A DNA stretch of 64,000 nt from Macrocystis pyrifera (lineage: Eukaryota > Sar > Phaeophyceae > Laminariales > Laminariaceae), in the NCBI GenBank assembly GCA_031763025.1, contig JASSKH010000030.1, positions 2,673,197 to 2,737,196 of the forward strand, in the 5' to 3' direction. The translations under genes were made by a program, and so were the position numbers. Below, in pieces: positions 43,936 to 55,888 of this stretch. A model generated the notes under the pieces. The model saw only the letters and a list, made by a program, of their open reading frames with translations. It was not told where the DNA came from and did no database searches. Within the stretch, counting starts at the first letter, position 1, and each line of letters starts with the position of its first letter.

Positions 43936-46900
43936 ATGCGTACAACTCTCTCGAAAGTAGCTCAACACAGGTACATTTGTTTGCTGTACTCGTGCGAGTA
44001 AATACGAGTACCGCTGTAGGCGGTGTGTGGTTGGGGTACCGTACGTCGCACAGTACCAGGAACCTGGTGCATGTCACACGTCGTCGGTCGCGAGTCGCGA
44101 GTCGCGAGTCGTGAATCTTGTCTTGATGTGAATCGTGCCGCATACAAGCGAAACGACGAGAAAAGTGTGAGCCTTTTTGTTATTGGGCCGCATATTGCGT
44201 AGATCTATTCACCATCCTCGTAGATCTGCTGTAGTAGATTGTCGTGCTCGTAGATGGATGACTGTTGAGGGTGAGAACACGTCGTACTCGCAGCTCCATG
44301 GTGCCAGCTGTGAGCTGTGACAGCAGTGAGTTCCACCAAGCTCGTCGATAATACAATAGTAGATCCTACATACTCTATGCAACGAGCCGCGTGGCACCTA
44401 GAGCGCGCAATCATATTGCGACGACCACGACGGCTCCTCACGCAGCTTCGCAGCACCAAATAAAAAAACATCAACCGACTACGTATATAATACTTCGAAG
44501 TACTGTATATACTTGTTACAGCAGTAGTAGCAGTAGTACTCGTATCTTATGTACGAACGAAGTTTTTTTGTCTCGCACGCTCGTACATGTGTGTACTTCT
44601 GCTGGACCAGTGGTGGTGTTGTATTTTGACCTCCGTACGTACACGTGACATTGCAAGATGTCCGTCAGACACAGGCAATGAATGGATGGGTGAGATAAGG
44701 CCACCGAACCTGGATGAGGTTGATGATGTCCTCACCTACGAGGTATGACCCTCCCAAAACATGAATGTCCTGTTTTTTTGGAGGGTCATAACCCGCAGGT
44801 TCTCCTATTCATTTTACGTGTGAGATGGTCACGGCGCGAACAGCTCAAAGCTCAACGCCTCGAGTCTCAGGTCTAGCCCGTGGCTCGCGAAAACAGGCCA
44901 CGAGTACAGCAGCAGTAGTGGTCCCTCTATAGTGCCGGTTGTCCTCTACTATAATAGTGCCTGTAGAAACGCCTGCTGTCAGATCGGATTCACCAGTCAG
45001 TATGTTTGGTGGTACGCGGAGTAGTGCCGGTTGCTGCTACAGGCGTAGTGCCGGTAATGTTGGCTGGCCTATGCCGGCCCTACGTATACGTAGAGAGACA
45101 AATCACTCTGTACGTACTCGCACAGGGCGTCTTGATGGAAGGAAACGTGAGCACTAAATATTTTTTCACCAGGAGTATTGACTTGGCAAGCGAGCAATAA
45201 AAAAGACAGGTTGAGCTCAACATGAAAATAAGAAACTCGGGATTCATCATACTGAATTGGTATAAAACGCACTCATTCTCAAATAAGAAATCCAGCCTGG
45301 AACAGTTTTCCTGTTTCTTGTTATTAGGTGCCAGGTACTACGAGTACTGCTGCTGTAGTTTAGGGCAACACAACAACAAACAGCATAGAACCAGCTGGGG
45401 GAACTGCAGAACAGCAAGCAGCAACAGAGTTTCTTTGTCTCTACCCTCTTCCTGCCTTCTTGCCTTCCGTCTGGTCTTCATGTGTCGTCCTTATGTTGGT
45501 CCATCAGCGGGACATATCATAGGGCCGGACTGATCGTACCAGCTAACAACAACCTTGTCCTCGGGACTCGATCGGCGCCCTGAGCGCATTTTTGCTTCGT
45601 TTTTCTTTCTTTCATTTCTTTTTCCATTTTTTCTTTCTTTTCTGTCGTTTTTCTGTTCCCTCTTCATGTTTTTCTTTGTTTTTTTCATTTCCTTTTTTTT
45701 TTCGAGTGTACGTGTGTTAACTACAGTCTCTTTTGTGACCACAGGCAGGATTTCAGGGAAGTGAGCTAAAGCATCATCATCACTATTATTCAGGGATCTG
45801 AGGAGCGAAAGGGAGGGAGCTGGACATGTAGGGCAAAGAAATTAGACGGGATGGAACAAACTAAAAATAATATCTGAAGCCTTGCCCTTGCCCGCCTTGC
45901 TTGTGCTCACCCGAGAATCCTTAGGAGATTGCTTGGTGGTAAGATCATTGCGTACCAACATGCTTCTGTACGGTTGTGTAAACCGACGTCACTGCATCAC
46001 AGAACACGCCAGGCACGAGCGAAGTGTTTCGATATCAACCTACTTGTACTGCTGCGACCATCGGCTCTATTAGATCTAACGACTGAACAACTAACTATTA
46101 ATAGATCCTTTCAACGTAGGGTATAAACAGATCAATACGAGCACATTGTACAACGAGTTTCAGTATGCCAAGCAAGGCTAACTTTCTTTTGTGTATTTGG
46201 AGTGGTGACAACCACTGAGAAAAAGCCCTTGCTGCTGACGGTGGCGGTGTGACGGCGATGACCTACGAGTAGGACCCTCCCGCCAGTCGAACGCGCCTCA
46301 CGGTGCTTCGCGCTCGTTGCAAGCAATGTCTCCCTGGTTGGTGAAAACCCGACTTCCCCCATCCCGGCATTGTAGGGATGCGAGGGCTTATGGCCATGGG
46401 ACTGCGGCCATGCATGACACGAGTACACCCCTCAGTCGAAGGGAGATACGAGAGAGCTCGTAGCGAAACCAAAAGCAGTCACGACGTCATACTCTTACTC
46501 TCACCTTATCCTCTATCGCTCTTCGTCCCTGGCAGCCACGGTTAGCGCGCAGCAGGCAGCAGGGGCGGTCCGCGGTCTCCTGCATGAGCTTCATCCCTGC
46601 CAAGAACTGCGAACCACAAGCTACCACAGCTGTAGTAAATTTTGTTGCATCGTACCTGTTTCACCGCCAACAGCGCGTTCTAGATTGACGAAACAAAAAG
46701 CGGGGGGCCAAAGGTAACATGATGAAGTTTGGTTGCGTTTGGATGTTTGGATGTTTCATTAGAATTGAGAGTTGAGAGCATTTTGATTGGCCTGAAATAA
46801 GTGAAAAGTGGTGAACGAAGAGGAACATCCGCCTGCAATAATGCCTGCCCAAGTTCCAGGTGTGTAAGCCCATCATACATCATGCACGCGCCCCCTTCCC

Positions 46901-46972
46901 GCTGTCACTCTCGACCGCTTCCCTTCGTGACCTGGTACTGCAAAACTTCTTTGCCCACCACCACTACGGACG
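43936..46972. other. Left flank of the unit 3 gene; no gene seen
   Basis: Very close to the unit 2 flank. No conserved coding frame was found. Confidence 0.45.
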
Positions 46973-48487
46973 ATGACGACGACCATGCGGAGCCTCCAAA
47001 TGCGCATCGTGGACGACAACCCATCCTCTCCCTCTGCAGTAGAACTGTCGCCTGCGGACCCTCTGCGAGACCTCACGCCGCTCGAGTGCCTCGAGCATCT
47101 GTCGACGGCAGCGAGCATGTGCTCTCCACACTGCCCCCGCGAAGCCACCAACGTTTTCAAGTGGGGTGCTTCCGCGATCATAGGTGTGGTCCACGAGGCA
47201 TGGCTAGCAGGAAGTCGCCCCTTTGACGATGAGGGCCTCGTGCAAACAACGGCTATCCCCGCCATTCAAGAGCTCGACACCATCCGAAACGACCTATACT
47301 ACACCACCTGCTTTGACGAGGAATGCATCATGTTGGACGATGTCATGAGCCACATCTGGAACGAGCCGCTTCGGCTGAAGTCGAGCGTTCGGTTTGGCAC
47401 GACGGTGGTCGACCTCGACAACAGGCCACCGCCATCATCATCATCAGCGACCGCATCGCCATCAGGGGCGCCCCCCATGCCTGCATCGACCCCGTCTACT
47501 TGGCCATGCGCACCCCCGGCCTATCCGGAGGAAACCTCTTCTTACTTCCAGGACTACTCCATGCCGGACGACAACGATCCTCACAGCACCTGCGACTCTG
47601 TCGTCGAGGTGACGGGTGACCCGGCGGGCAGCAGCACCATCTTCGACTGCGGCATCATGGACGACTACAGCAGCAGCAGCAGCAACAGCAGCAACGACCC
47701 CTATCCTTTCTACCAGTTCAACCCCGAAGCGATGCCCTACGAGTACGAGCAGCAGGAGGGTACTGACGTTCAACATGCAGCATACGACTTGGGGGAAATG
47801 GCCGTGTCGGAGGATGCTGGAATCGGGGAGCACAGCCGTTCCAACGACAAGCAGGCCGAATCAGTCACGTTCCAGCCATCGCTCGCCACGGGTGAGTTAC
47901 AGCAGCAGCAGTATGGTGCACGGTAGTGTACGGTGCGGTGCGGTGCGGATATTTGATTTTTTATATTCACAGGATGCGGTGCGGCTTGGTAAAACCCGTC
48001 AAAACCCACAACGCGTCGCAGCGAAGTAGTTGATTTGATAGACTCCCCTGACCACAGTTTTATTTTGTGAGATTCGAACGGTGCGACGCGGTTCGATACG
48101 GATTCTATTCGTTTCAGTTGTACGCTGCGGTGCGGTGCGGTGCGGTTTTGTTAAAGAAACAATCATACGACACGGTGCAGTACAGAGTATCGTGCTCCCC
48201 TATTTGAGCAAAGGCCCTTTCCCGTGTTTGTTTGCGTGCTGTACTGCTGTATGTTCTCTCCCTGCGACTCAGCAGATTCAGCATTCGATGCGCCCTTGCT
48301 CCCGGTGGCGGAGCCGACCGAACGCTTCGACGACGTGGACAGCAGCAGCAGTTTCAACGGCAAGCGACAAGATACCCCAGATGAGAAAAAAAGAAGGGGG
48401 GAAACGTTGCGGTGCAGTCTTTCAGCCCTAAAGATAGTAGTTATGCGGGAAACAAGGGTAACTACCAGGTTTCGTCGCCTGGGGTAG
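46973..48487 (+). CDS. Two-exon gene of unknown function, unit 3 copy (altered C-terminus)
   Basis: Exon 1 is 46973–47891 and exon 2 starts at 48276 (CTCAGCAG|AT). Exon 1 has the same length as in the other units. Visible changes against unit 2 are Tyr to Cys and Met to Arg in the N-terminal half, Asp to Val in the acidic stretch and Gly to Ser near the end, plus two silent ones. In exon 2 the purine tract near 48386–48404 is two bases longer than in unit 2. The frame therefore ends at 48487 with RETRVTTRFRRLG after about 376 residues. The tail is basic but unrelated in sequence to the unit 2 tail. Confidence 0.55.
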
Positions 48488-50565
48488 ACTATCCGCCGGC
48501 AATGTTGGCAGTGCCCCCACCGACCAGAAGGGTAAGGCGCCGTTTCGACAAGAGTACCCCGAAGCATTCTGAGGGGCGATGTTTGGGAGTAGGTTCCGAG
48601 AAGCGTTCCTCACGGTCGAAACGGAGTAGGGCCGAGGTCAGACACAAGCGCTCAAGCGTCCGCGTGGGCAGGGCGAGAATCGCGGCTGGTATTGGGTAGG
48701 TAGAATGCGGTATAATACAGTAGGTGCCGAACAAACCAGGTACATGCTGTATGTGCGTGTGTAATTGCAGCAGGGCTCCCGATGGGCCCGCGGCAACATG
48801 TACCTTTTACTGCGAACCGTGCCAACATTTTCGCCGTATGATATGATAGGTGCGAAAAAAAAACTGCTACACGGGGTCGTTTGCATCGCAGCAGGCGAAA
48901 TTTCGATTTGTTTGAGGCCTTTGCGTTTGGCCGCAAGTAAAATCAATTTTAGTAGGCCGTTTTTCAAAGACGGTTACGTGAAACGATCCGGCAAACCTGG
49001 TATGCCGTGACTACCAGCAGAGACATGAAGAAAAAAATAATGGAAAAACAATGAACCCATTTCTTTTGAAAAACCAAATCGGACGAAACCCGGGGTTGTT
49101 AGCCGGGCATCCCCTGGGCGACCCCGAGGAAGTTCCATTGGAATCATGACTGATGTTTCTTTCCTACGGCTCTTGGCCGCCGACGGCATCGTATCGTAAC
49201 ACACAAAGCGTCAGTAACAGGTACCAGGTACTCGTACGAAGCATATATTCTCTTTCTTCGTTATCCCGAAAAATGTAGGCAATATTTCCGGCCAGAGTGG
49301 TGCATATTATACGAATATCTACTACTGTACTATCATATTTGAAACGTTTTTCGGGCGGAGTATTCGTTGGAGGTTTTTATGCGTGGTCATACATGCTCTC
49401 GTAGTCGTTTGACCATTGACCGCGCATCACTTTCGAGACGGAGCGAAAAAACAAAAAATCCAAGTGCTCTGTAGATTTTGTTTTAGTAGGTACTGTATGT
49501 AGGTAGAGACGAATGGCATCATTGCTACGAAGTAACGGACACGTATCTTCTAGGAATGTTGTCGTTTGTCCCGCTTCCCTTCCGTTCGGAAAGGTTGTGT
49601 GTGACCGGAAATGATCGATGCCTCCACGTGGCTCCGGTTGGATATAGGCCTTGGAAGGTAAAAGGTTTTGATTAAACTCGGTATAACCTTCCTCAGGCTG
49701 AACTGAACTCGATCCCAAACACCAGAAGGAAACCAGACGAACAGTGAGAAGAGGAGAATGGTGTTGTTGCTGGGGTGGAGTACAAAACAGGTGATGTTTT
49801 TTTTTTCCTTTTTTTTTCTGAGTGTTTGAGGCGTTCCATTGACACGTGCAGAGCATATACGGGGGTACTTTAGCAGAGTACGAGCTGGGCCATCCGAAAA
49901 ACAGAGAACGCTTCCTGAATAAAATCATATATCTCGTGAACCACTGCGACTGAATCTGGAAGCACTAACCCTGACACACCACTGCTTATGCGAAGACACC
50001 AACGTACTAGAAAAATTATGCACTTTTTTTTGTCCGACTCAATCTCGCCGTACATCCGTGAAAACTCTAAAGCACCAACTTTTTTGGCACTCAATTCGTA
50101 AAAAGAATCATCATTCTCGATCAAGATAAAAAAATGTCAGAGACAATGCTGGAGACACAAGGAGAAGACGCATGTAAGTCTCGTTGCCCAATTCGCCACC
50201 CACCAGGAGATATTACCAACTCTCGATTCCATACATGAAGAACAAGTATTCACGAACGAATTGCATTTCTGCGAAGCCCCGCTCAATTTTGAGAATTTTA
50301 CACCAGATGTTTACATAAAACACGATTTTGAATCGCACGTTCAAAGGCACTCACTGTCGGCCCTGTTTCTTTTTCGGTTTTTTTAACGACGTATATTTAG
50401 TCGTTTTGGGTATTTTTTCGGGTAGGTGAACCGGTCATATCTCTCGGGCAAACACAAAAACACAGAGAGGGCCGGACGTCATTGCGTCGATGAGTGCGAA
50501 AACATCAAGTCCAAATCCGTATAATCGATGGGGGCATGGCCAATCCGACGTTTAAACCTTGTCAA
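48488..50565. other. Right flank of the unit 3 gene; no further gene supported
   Basis: Collinear with 13492–15360 of unit 1. The minus-strand frame at 49377–49928 is a longer version of the broken frames in units 1 and 2, made by homopolymer indels, and is not credible as a gene. Confidence 0.45.
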
Positions 50566-51444
50566 GGCCGGATCTTATGCATTTTGTTTTGAGTGATTGA
50601 AAAAGGCAGGAAGTCGGATTTTCCAGCGGCAAAAAGTCGCACCAGGTCAGTGCGCCATGTGCCGTATTCTGTATTATGTTTTTTTTGGTTTTATTTCATG
50701 GAAGAATGAAAAAAAAAGAACAGAATCGAGATCTTGAAGTTTCCTTGAACTCCACGTACGTGGACCACGACACGAACGAGTCGTTCACGCCGGGTTGGGC
50801 GATCAACCTTCACCACCAGCTCCTCGAAGGAATTAACGGAACGTGGAACCTCCTGGGGAGCTGCGTAAGGGATTTGCTAGTCGCTGGACCAGCAAGGAGC
50901 TCTCGCTCTCGCGGAGCATGAGCTCCTTGCGGCCGTCGTAGTCAGAAAAAAAACGTTAGATTGTTTTGATACCGCTGTAGTCTCGTCCTATTCGTCTCCA
51001 AAATTGTTTTGCCTAGAGCAGCTAGCTGCAGTTGGGTGGCCGCAAGGGACGCGATGGCGGCCAAGGTATTGATGCCCTCTCTCTCCGTAGTGGCCGATGC
51101 ACGAGTGCTGGAGCCCAGCTGTGTACAAGAGTATCCAAGCATGTAGCGTCGTGACCCATCATGAGCCCAGTCTGTAACCTATACAAAATTGTATAATGCC
51201 CCCGAGGTCTTGTGCAAAAGCAAATTTTATCACTTTCAGAGTTGATCAGAAAAGGCTGTCAACAAAAATCACTTCCTGGAATTTCATGAGTGATAAAATC
51301 TCGGATGAACATTTTCTCCACCAAACAAGCCCCATAAGACGTGATTTTGATATAATCTGATCAGAAACGGGACCAGATACCCCGAAGCCTCCGTAAACAG
51401 CCATATAATCACCTACCTGAATTTTTTTTGTATAAGATCTGGCC
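50566..51444. mobile_element. PIF/Harbinger-like non-autonomous element, 879 bp
   Basis: The ends GGCCGGATCTTATGCA and (right, inverted) GGCCAGATCTTATACA match at 14 of 16. The empty site in units 1 and 2 is TTGTTAAGGCTGG; here CAA precedes and TAA follows the element, fitting a 3-bp TAA target duplication with one mutation. A TWA target and GGCC ends are typical of PIF/Harbinger (established knowledge). Short frames inside (for example NLLGSCVRDLLVAG) could be capsule-like remnants, but no transposase domain is recognisable. Confidence 0.65.
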
Positions 51445-51716
51445 TAAGGCTGGCCCAGCTCGTCTTGCGCTATGTATATGTAGTACGGACAAAAAGTGGT
51501 GACATTGACTTGTTTTTCTTGCCGGGTGTGCTGTAGTATTCCTGTGTGGTCGTGCATGAGTTGTTGAAAACTGTACATGAGAAGCACGCCCTAGATTTTT
51601 AGTACTACTACTGCTGTAATAAACAGATCTATGCTCACAAGTGCAAACGCTTGGATAAGAGCGCCCGATTTATTATATCTAAGTTTGTTTTTTCTCCCGC
51701 GTCATTTGGTCGGCAC

Positions 51717-52967
51717 TAGAGGTTGTACCCTGCGGGTACCCGCCAAAAACGGGTACCCGCCAAATTTTGGAGCCCGGACCCTACCCTACCCGCCGGGTAA
51801 TGCCATTTTGACAACCGGGTACCTGGGTACCCGTTTTTTTTGCCGGGTACCCGGCCATATTTTTGAAGTTTTTTCTCCATATTTCAGTGCCACAAAGATT
51901 GAAATTTAAGTGGAGGATAGTGTGCAGCACAGTACTGCTGTGTTCTATGCCGAAACGACGAGTGAGTACGACCAGCTTCTATCATTGATTTGACACACAA
52001 GCCGCCTAAAATTGCCGTGTCGTGTATTACTTCATTGCGCCGGCGTGAAATTATTGGTTTGAATGCGCGGAAAGTGTGAAAATATGTACGATGGGGGCGA
52101 TGATTGACGGTCGCCCGCTTAGAAGACTGCTGTGAACATTTTTCGACCCAATCAATACGTGGCAGATATCGGAAAGTAGCACTATCTATGCCATCAACAT
52201 AATGATTGACCATGTAACAACGCTGAAATACGATCCGTTGTATCAAACCGACGATAACATATATATCAACAACCGCCTGTGCTCGAAAATCGAAGGAATC
52301 GTGGACGGATAAAAAATAAACAAGCATGAAAGAAACGAGTACATGGTTGCTTGCAAAGAAGCGGCTACCCACGCCTACACCCCTGAACTCAGCAGGGGCC
52401 AGGGGTCAGCATCACAGAAGCACACTCTGATACGACTATCCACTGCTGCTGCTGTCAGAGCCGGGGCCTCCAGAATCGTCGCTGTCGTCGCTGCTGCTGT
52501 CTGTATCGCTTTCGAGGATGCTTCGCACAGGCAAATTGGAACTTTCGGCAGGGTTCTCAGAAAGATCGCCCCCTGCCAACAATCCAATTTCCCGAGAAAC
52601 CGCGTCAGGATCGCTCGCCCCTTGGCTCATTGTGCCCAGCTGGTGCCGTGTGACGATACTGCCGTGTGTCGTGGGCATCCCCTTGAACGTTGAATGTAGC
52701 TAGTTGATTGTTTGTATGCTTGGCTTGTGTGAGTGCGTGTTTTTTGTGGGTTTCCTAAAGAAATTGTACAGGCATAATGAACCGGAAATACCAATTACCC
52801 GCGGGTACTCGAAAACCCGCGGGTACCCGGTGGCCGACGACCCAATTACCCTTCAGGCTCCGATTACCCGCGGGTAATGAGCTCGGACCCTACCCGTCAA
52901 ACGGGTAGGACCCTGACAGGTATACCCGCCGGGTACCCGGGTAATTGAAATCAGGGTCCTACCTCTA
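51717..52967. mobile_element. hAT-like DNA transposon, 1251 bp, no intact transposase
   Basis: Flanked by the 8-bp duplication GTCGGCAC (51709–51716 and 52968–52975), which fits the hAT target pattern nTnnnnAn. Units 1 and 2 have one copy at the empty site. The ends TAGAGGTTGTACCCTG and TAGAGGTAGGACCCTG (inverted) agree with the hAT rule YARNG. About 200 bp at each end is packed with GGGTACCCG and CCGCGGGTA palindromes, likely transposase-binding repeats. The interior has only broken frames: an Asp/Ser-rich 80-residue frame on the minus strand (52436–52678) and short plus-strand pieces such as IAVSCITSLRRREIIGLNAR with stops between. It needs a transposase supplied elsewhere. Confidence 0.75.
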
Positions 52968-53260
52968 GTCGGCACACACTCACTCGTTTTCTTCCGAAAC
53001 ATGCATCCGCATAACCTACAGTAATGTAGTACTCATCGGGCAGGTACACAAGTATCATCAGTCAATCACTTGTATTCTTCATAACGTGCAATGCCTGAAT
53101 TGCCGCCGTCTCTGTGTGCCTGAATTGCCGCCGTCTCGTGTTGCGTACGCGATGTTTTCCCGCAGCTCTGCTTTTCTTGAACACTGTTCGTCGTCCAAAC
53201 CCGTAAATTCGCGCGACGAGTAAAATTAAAAATCACTCCCCCGTACGTACGTCTACAGCC

Positions 53261-53484
53261 TGTAGCCAAAAGATACCAAGCCGTGGAGGTTTCAGTGTAA
53301 TCGCATGTGTGAGTGGAGCAGTGGCCGGGGATCCTGTGTGATGTCCCCTAGCCACCTGGCTCGTGGTCCGATGAGGATCACTCCGTGATAATACAAGCTC
53401 TAAGAACAAGACTTACTGAGTGCGAGGCCAGCGAGACTGGTGGAGTCCCTCGCTGGAAGCCCTCTTGCTGATATCATCTGGCAG
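53261..53484 (+). repeat. 5' LTR of the rearranged chromovirus (224 of 232 bp)
   Basis: Starts TGTAGCCAAAAGATACC and stops at ATCTGGCAG, eight bases short of the normal GGCCATA end. Confidence 0.85.
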
Positions 53485-53505
53485 GTGGAATGTTGACGTG
53501 ATGAA
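53485..53505 (+). other. 21-bp template-switch patch
   Basis: The sequence after the truncated LTR matches an internal integrase-region stretch also present at about 54364–54384. It is entered through a shared TGGCAG and left through a shared ATGAA before TTTTCGACAACC. Two microhomology-guided jumps explain it. Confidence 0.7.
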
Positions 53506-53532
53506 TTTTCGACAACCTTCGGTCAAGCTACC

Positions 53533-54990
53533 TTGGCCGATGATGGTTTGTTTCGTGTGCGTGTTGGGGTGCGTGACGTCTTGTGGATTCCGCCGGATGA
53601 TCTTGCTCTTCAAACTCGTTTGATGGTGTGCGCGCACATGCGCTCGGCTGGTCACCGTGGTGTGGCGCCGACTTTGTTTCGCCTGAAGGAATATTGTGTT
53701 TGGCCTCACATGGATTCTCAGGTTCGCGAATTCGTTCGCCAGTGTTTGCACTGTGTAGACACGCGTGCAGGTGCACTCATTCCTCGTCCCTACGGAGACA
53801 CGGTGCATGGTACCGCTCCGGGAGAAGTGGTGCACTTTGATTTTTTGTATGTTGGCCACAGCGGGCCCGAAGGTAGCGATGGCCTGCCTGATGAGGATGG
53901 TTTCCGATATGTTTTGGTCATCATGGATGATTTGTCCAACTACGTGGCGTTGGAACCGGCCGAGGCTTGTACAGCCGAGGTCACAGCGAAGCATTTGCTA
54001 GCCTGGTGTAAGACTTTGGGGGTGCCGCGTGTGTGGGTGAGTGATACCGCCACGCATTTCAAGAACAGGGTGCTTGCTTTGTTGAGCGACGCGTTGCACA
54101 TCGAACATCGTTTTGCTGTCGCTTACACGCCGTGGTCGAACGGTACGTGTGAACGCATGGTAAAAGAGGTGGTACGTGCTCTGCGTTCCATTCTGTCAGA
54201 ACAGCGTCGTCAGGTTTCGGAGTGGGTTGATGTTTTGCCGGCCGCTCAGTGGGCCTTGAACACTTCGTTTCGTGAACGTTACCGAAGCACTCCGTACAGC
54301 GTGATGTTTGGGCGTGCTCCGCGTACCGATTTCTCGGCGCTCGTTTCTGAGTCTGATGGCAGGTGGAATGTTGACGTGATGAATGCTGACTTGTTGCGTG
54401 CGAACGTCCGTGAAGTCGTTGCAGAGCAGGAGAGATTTTGCGCCGATATTCGCGCAGCTGTTGCCGTGTCTCGCGACAACAAACGTAAACAGGCTCAGGG
54501 CCAGGTGGTGTTGCCAAAATTTGCGGTTGGTGATTTCGTGTTGTATGCTCGTGTTCGTCGGCAGGGTGTCACACCGAAATTGTTGTCCACATGGACTGGT
54601 CCGTGGCGTGTGGTAGCAGCTGATCATGATCATGTGTACTCAGTTCAGAACATCGTTTCTGGGAAGGTGCATCAAGCTCACGTGGCTCGTTTACGATTTT
54701 ATGCGGATGCGACGTTGAACGTCACCGCTGATCTGAAGGATGTTTTCCAACATTCCTTTGCGCAGGGTGAATGCCGCATGAATGCTGTGGTGCATGTGGC
54801 CGAAGATGATGCCAACGAGGTGATTGTCTTGGTCGATTGGGATGGTTTCGAAGCAGAGGAGCGCACGTGGGAGTCTTTGCGGTCGATTTATTCTGCTGCG
54901 CCTGAATTCGTCGTGAAGGAATTGCGCAAATTACGGATGACCCGTGCGCTCAAGATTAAAATTGCTTCAGAGTTCAGCATTGATTTGTGA
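53533..54990 (+). CDS. Chromovirus integrase–chromodomain fragment
   Basis: 485 residues in the displayed frame, equal to residues 1156–1640 of the full polyprotein with one visible change (Leu to Val in RMNAVVHVAEDD). It keeps the integrase zinc ligands, the full D–D–35–E set and the chromodomain. The displayed first codon is TTG. The frame is open back to just after a TGA in the patch, so there is no natural start and it is probably not translated on its own. Confidence 0.8.
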   Translation: MADDGLFRVRVGVRDVLWIPPDDLALQTRLMVCAHMRSAGHRGVAPTLFRLKEYCVWPHMDSQVREFVRQCLHCVDTRAGALIPRPYGDTVHGTAPGEVVHFDFLYVGHSGPEGSDGLPDEDGFRYVLVIMDDLSNYVALEPAEACTAEVTAKHLLAWCKTLGVPRVWVSDTATHFKNRVLALLSDALHIEHRFAVAYTPWSNGTCERMVKEVVRALRSILSEQRRQVSEWVDVLPAAQWALNTSFRERYRSTPYSVMFGRAPRTDFSALVSESDGRWNVDVMNADLLRANVREVVAEQERFCADIRAAVAVSRDNKRKQAQGQVVLPKFAVGDFVLYARVRRQGVTPKLLSTWTGPWRVVAADHDHVYSVQNIVSGKVHQAHVARLRFYADATLNVTADLKDVFQHSFAQGECRMNAVVHVAEDDANEVIVLVDWDGFEAEERTWESLRSIYSAAPEFVVKELRKLRMTRALKIKIASEFSIDL

Positions 54991-55068
54991 TTTGCCGCAT
55001 GCGATTTCGTCTTGGTTTTTTGGTTTTGTCAAGCTCGTTCGTGTCGAGTGAACTCGCTTTGGGGGTGC

Positions 55069-55300
55069 TGTAGCCAAAAGATACCAAGCCGTGGAGGTTT
55101 CAGTGTAATCGCATGTGTGAGTGGAGCAGTGGCCGGGGATCCTGTGTGATGTCCCCTAGCCACCTGGCTCGTGGTCCGATGAGGATCACTCCGTGATAAT
55201 ACAAGCTCTAAGAACAAGACTTACTGAGTGCGAGGCCAGCGAGACTGGTGGAGTCCCTCGCTGGAAGCCCTCTTGCTGATATCATCTGGCAGAGGCCATA
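55069..55300 (+). repeat. 3' LTR of the rearranged chromovirus
   Basis: Complete 232-bp LTR, identical by eye to those of the full element in reverse complement. Confidence 0.88.
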
Positions 55301-55460
55301 AGCCGAAGTGAGTTGTTTCATACCACGTGTTCCAGTCTACAGTAGTTCCAAGTAGGTACTGTAGTTTGTCCTCGAAATGTGGGTATTCTTATCCTATTTT
55401 CATTCCGAGTAGTTTACCCCCGGAACGTGGATATTTTTATCCTATACTATACGTCCAAGT

Positions 55461-55888
55461 TTGTGATTCGCGGGGTGCCCCCATCAGTGCCCATGTTACG
55501 TGAACATAAGCTAATCTAAGGACCATTGTACTGGCTGACAGTCCGTCTTATGGCAATATTCCTAATGATGAACTATTGATAGTTCATCCTATAGCACCAT
55601 TCCTATTGGTGAGGGTCCTATAGCAACATTCCTAATGGTAAGCTAGCTGCCCTGCTGTACGTACTGTCAACGTCTCGACAGAGGTAAGTAGAACTTACAA
55701 TATACTGTACTATTAATAGTACGAGTAAGACAGACTCGTAATTTATCCGCAATATGGCATTTGCCCGAATATCCAAACTAAGATACTCGTATCAGTGCGT
55801 ATTTTGAACCGCACATCACACTAGATCCGTATGGATCTCAACGCCCATACGATAAACACAAACATGTTGAAAATGACTGAGGCTATTA
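55461..55888. other. Single-copy sequence right of the tandem array; short repeats only
   Basis: Contains three ~26-bp repeats (CCTATAGCAACATTCCTAAT type) at 55547–55572, 55588–55613 and 55617–55642, and a perfect hairpin GAACTAT-TG-ATAGTTC at 55570–55585. No gene seen. Confidence 0.55.

Larger units (their letters stand above)
53261..55300 (+). mobile_element. Rearranged, internally deleted chromovirus, 2040 bp
   Basis: Flanked by AGCC (53257–53260 and 55301–55304) at the site CTACAGCCGAA that is empty in units 1 and 2. The 5' LTR lacks its last 8 bp and is fused to a 21-bp patch from the integrase region, which is fused in turn to an upstream integrase position. The 3' LTR (55069–55300) is complete. 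Gag, protease, reverse transcriptase and RNase H are missing. It lies in the opposite orientation to the full element and is nearly identical to it. Confidence 0.85.
43727..55460 (+). repeat. Tandem unit 3 of 3 (right end missing)
   Basis: Starts GAGCGAGACGAGATCCC like unit 2 and stays collinear to about 55460, where the match stops inside the CCCCGAAACGTGGGT repeat array (…ACGTCCAAG then foreign sequence). The equivalent of 16050–20747, including the tRNA-like element and the minisatellite, is absent. It holds three insertions: PIF-like, hAT-like and a rearranged chromovirus. Confidence 0.85.
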
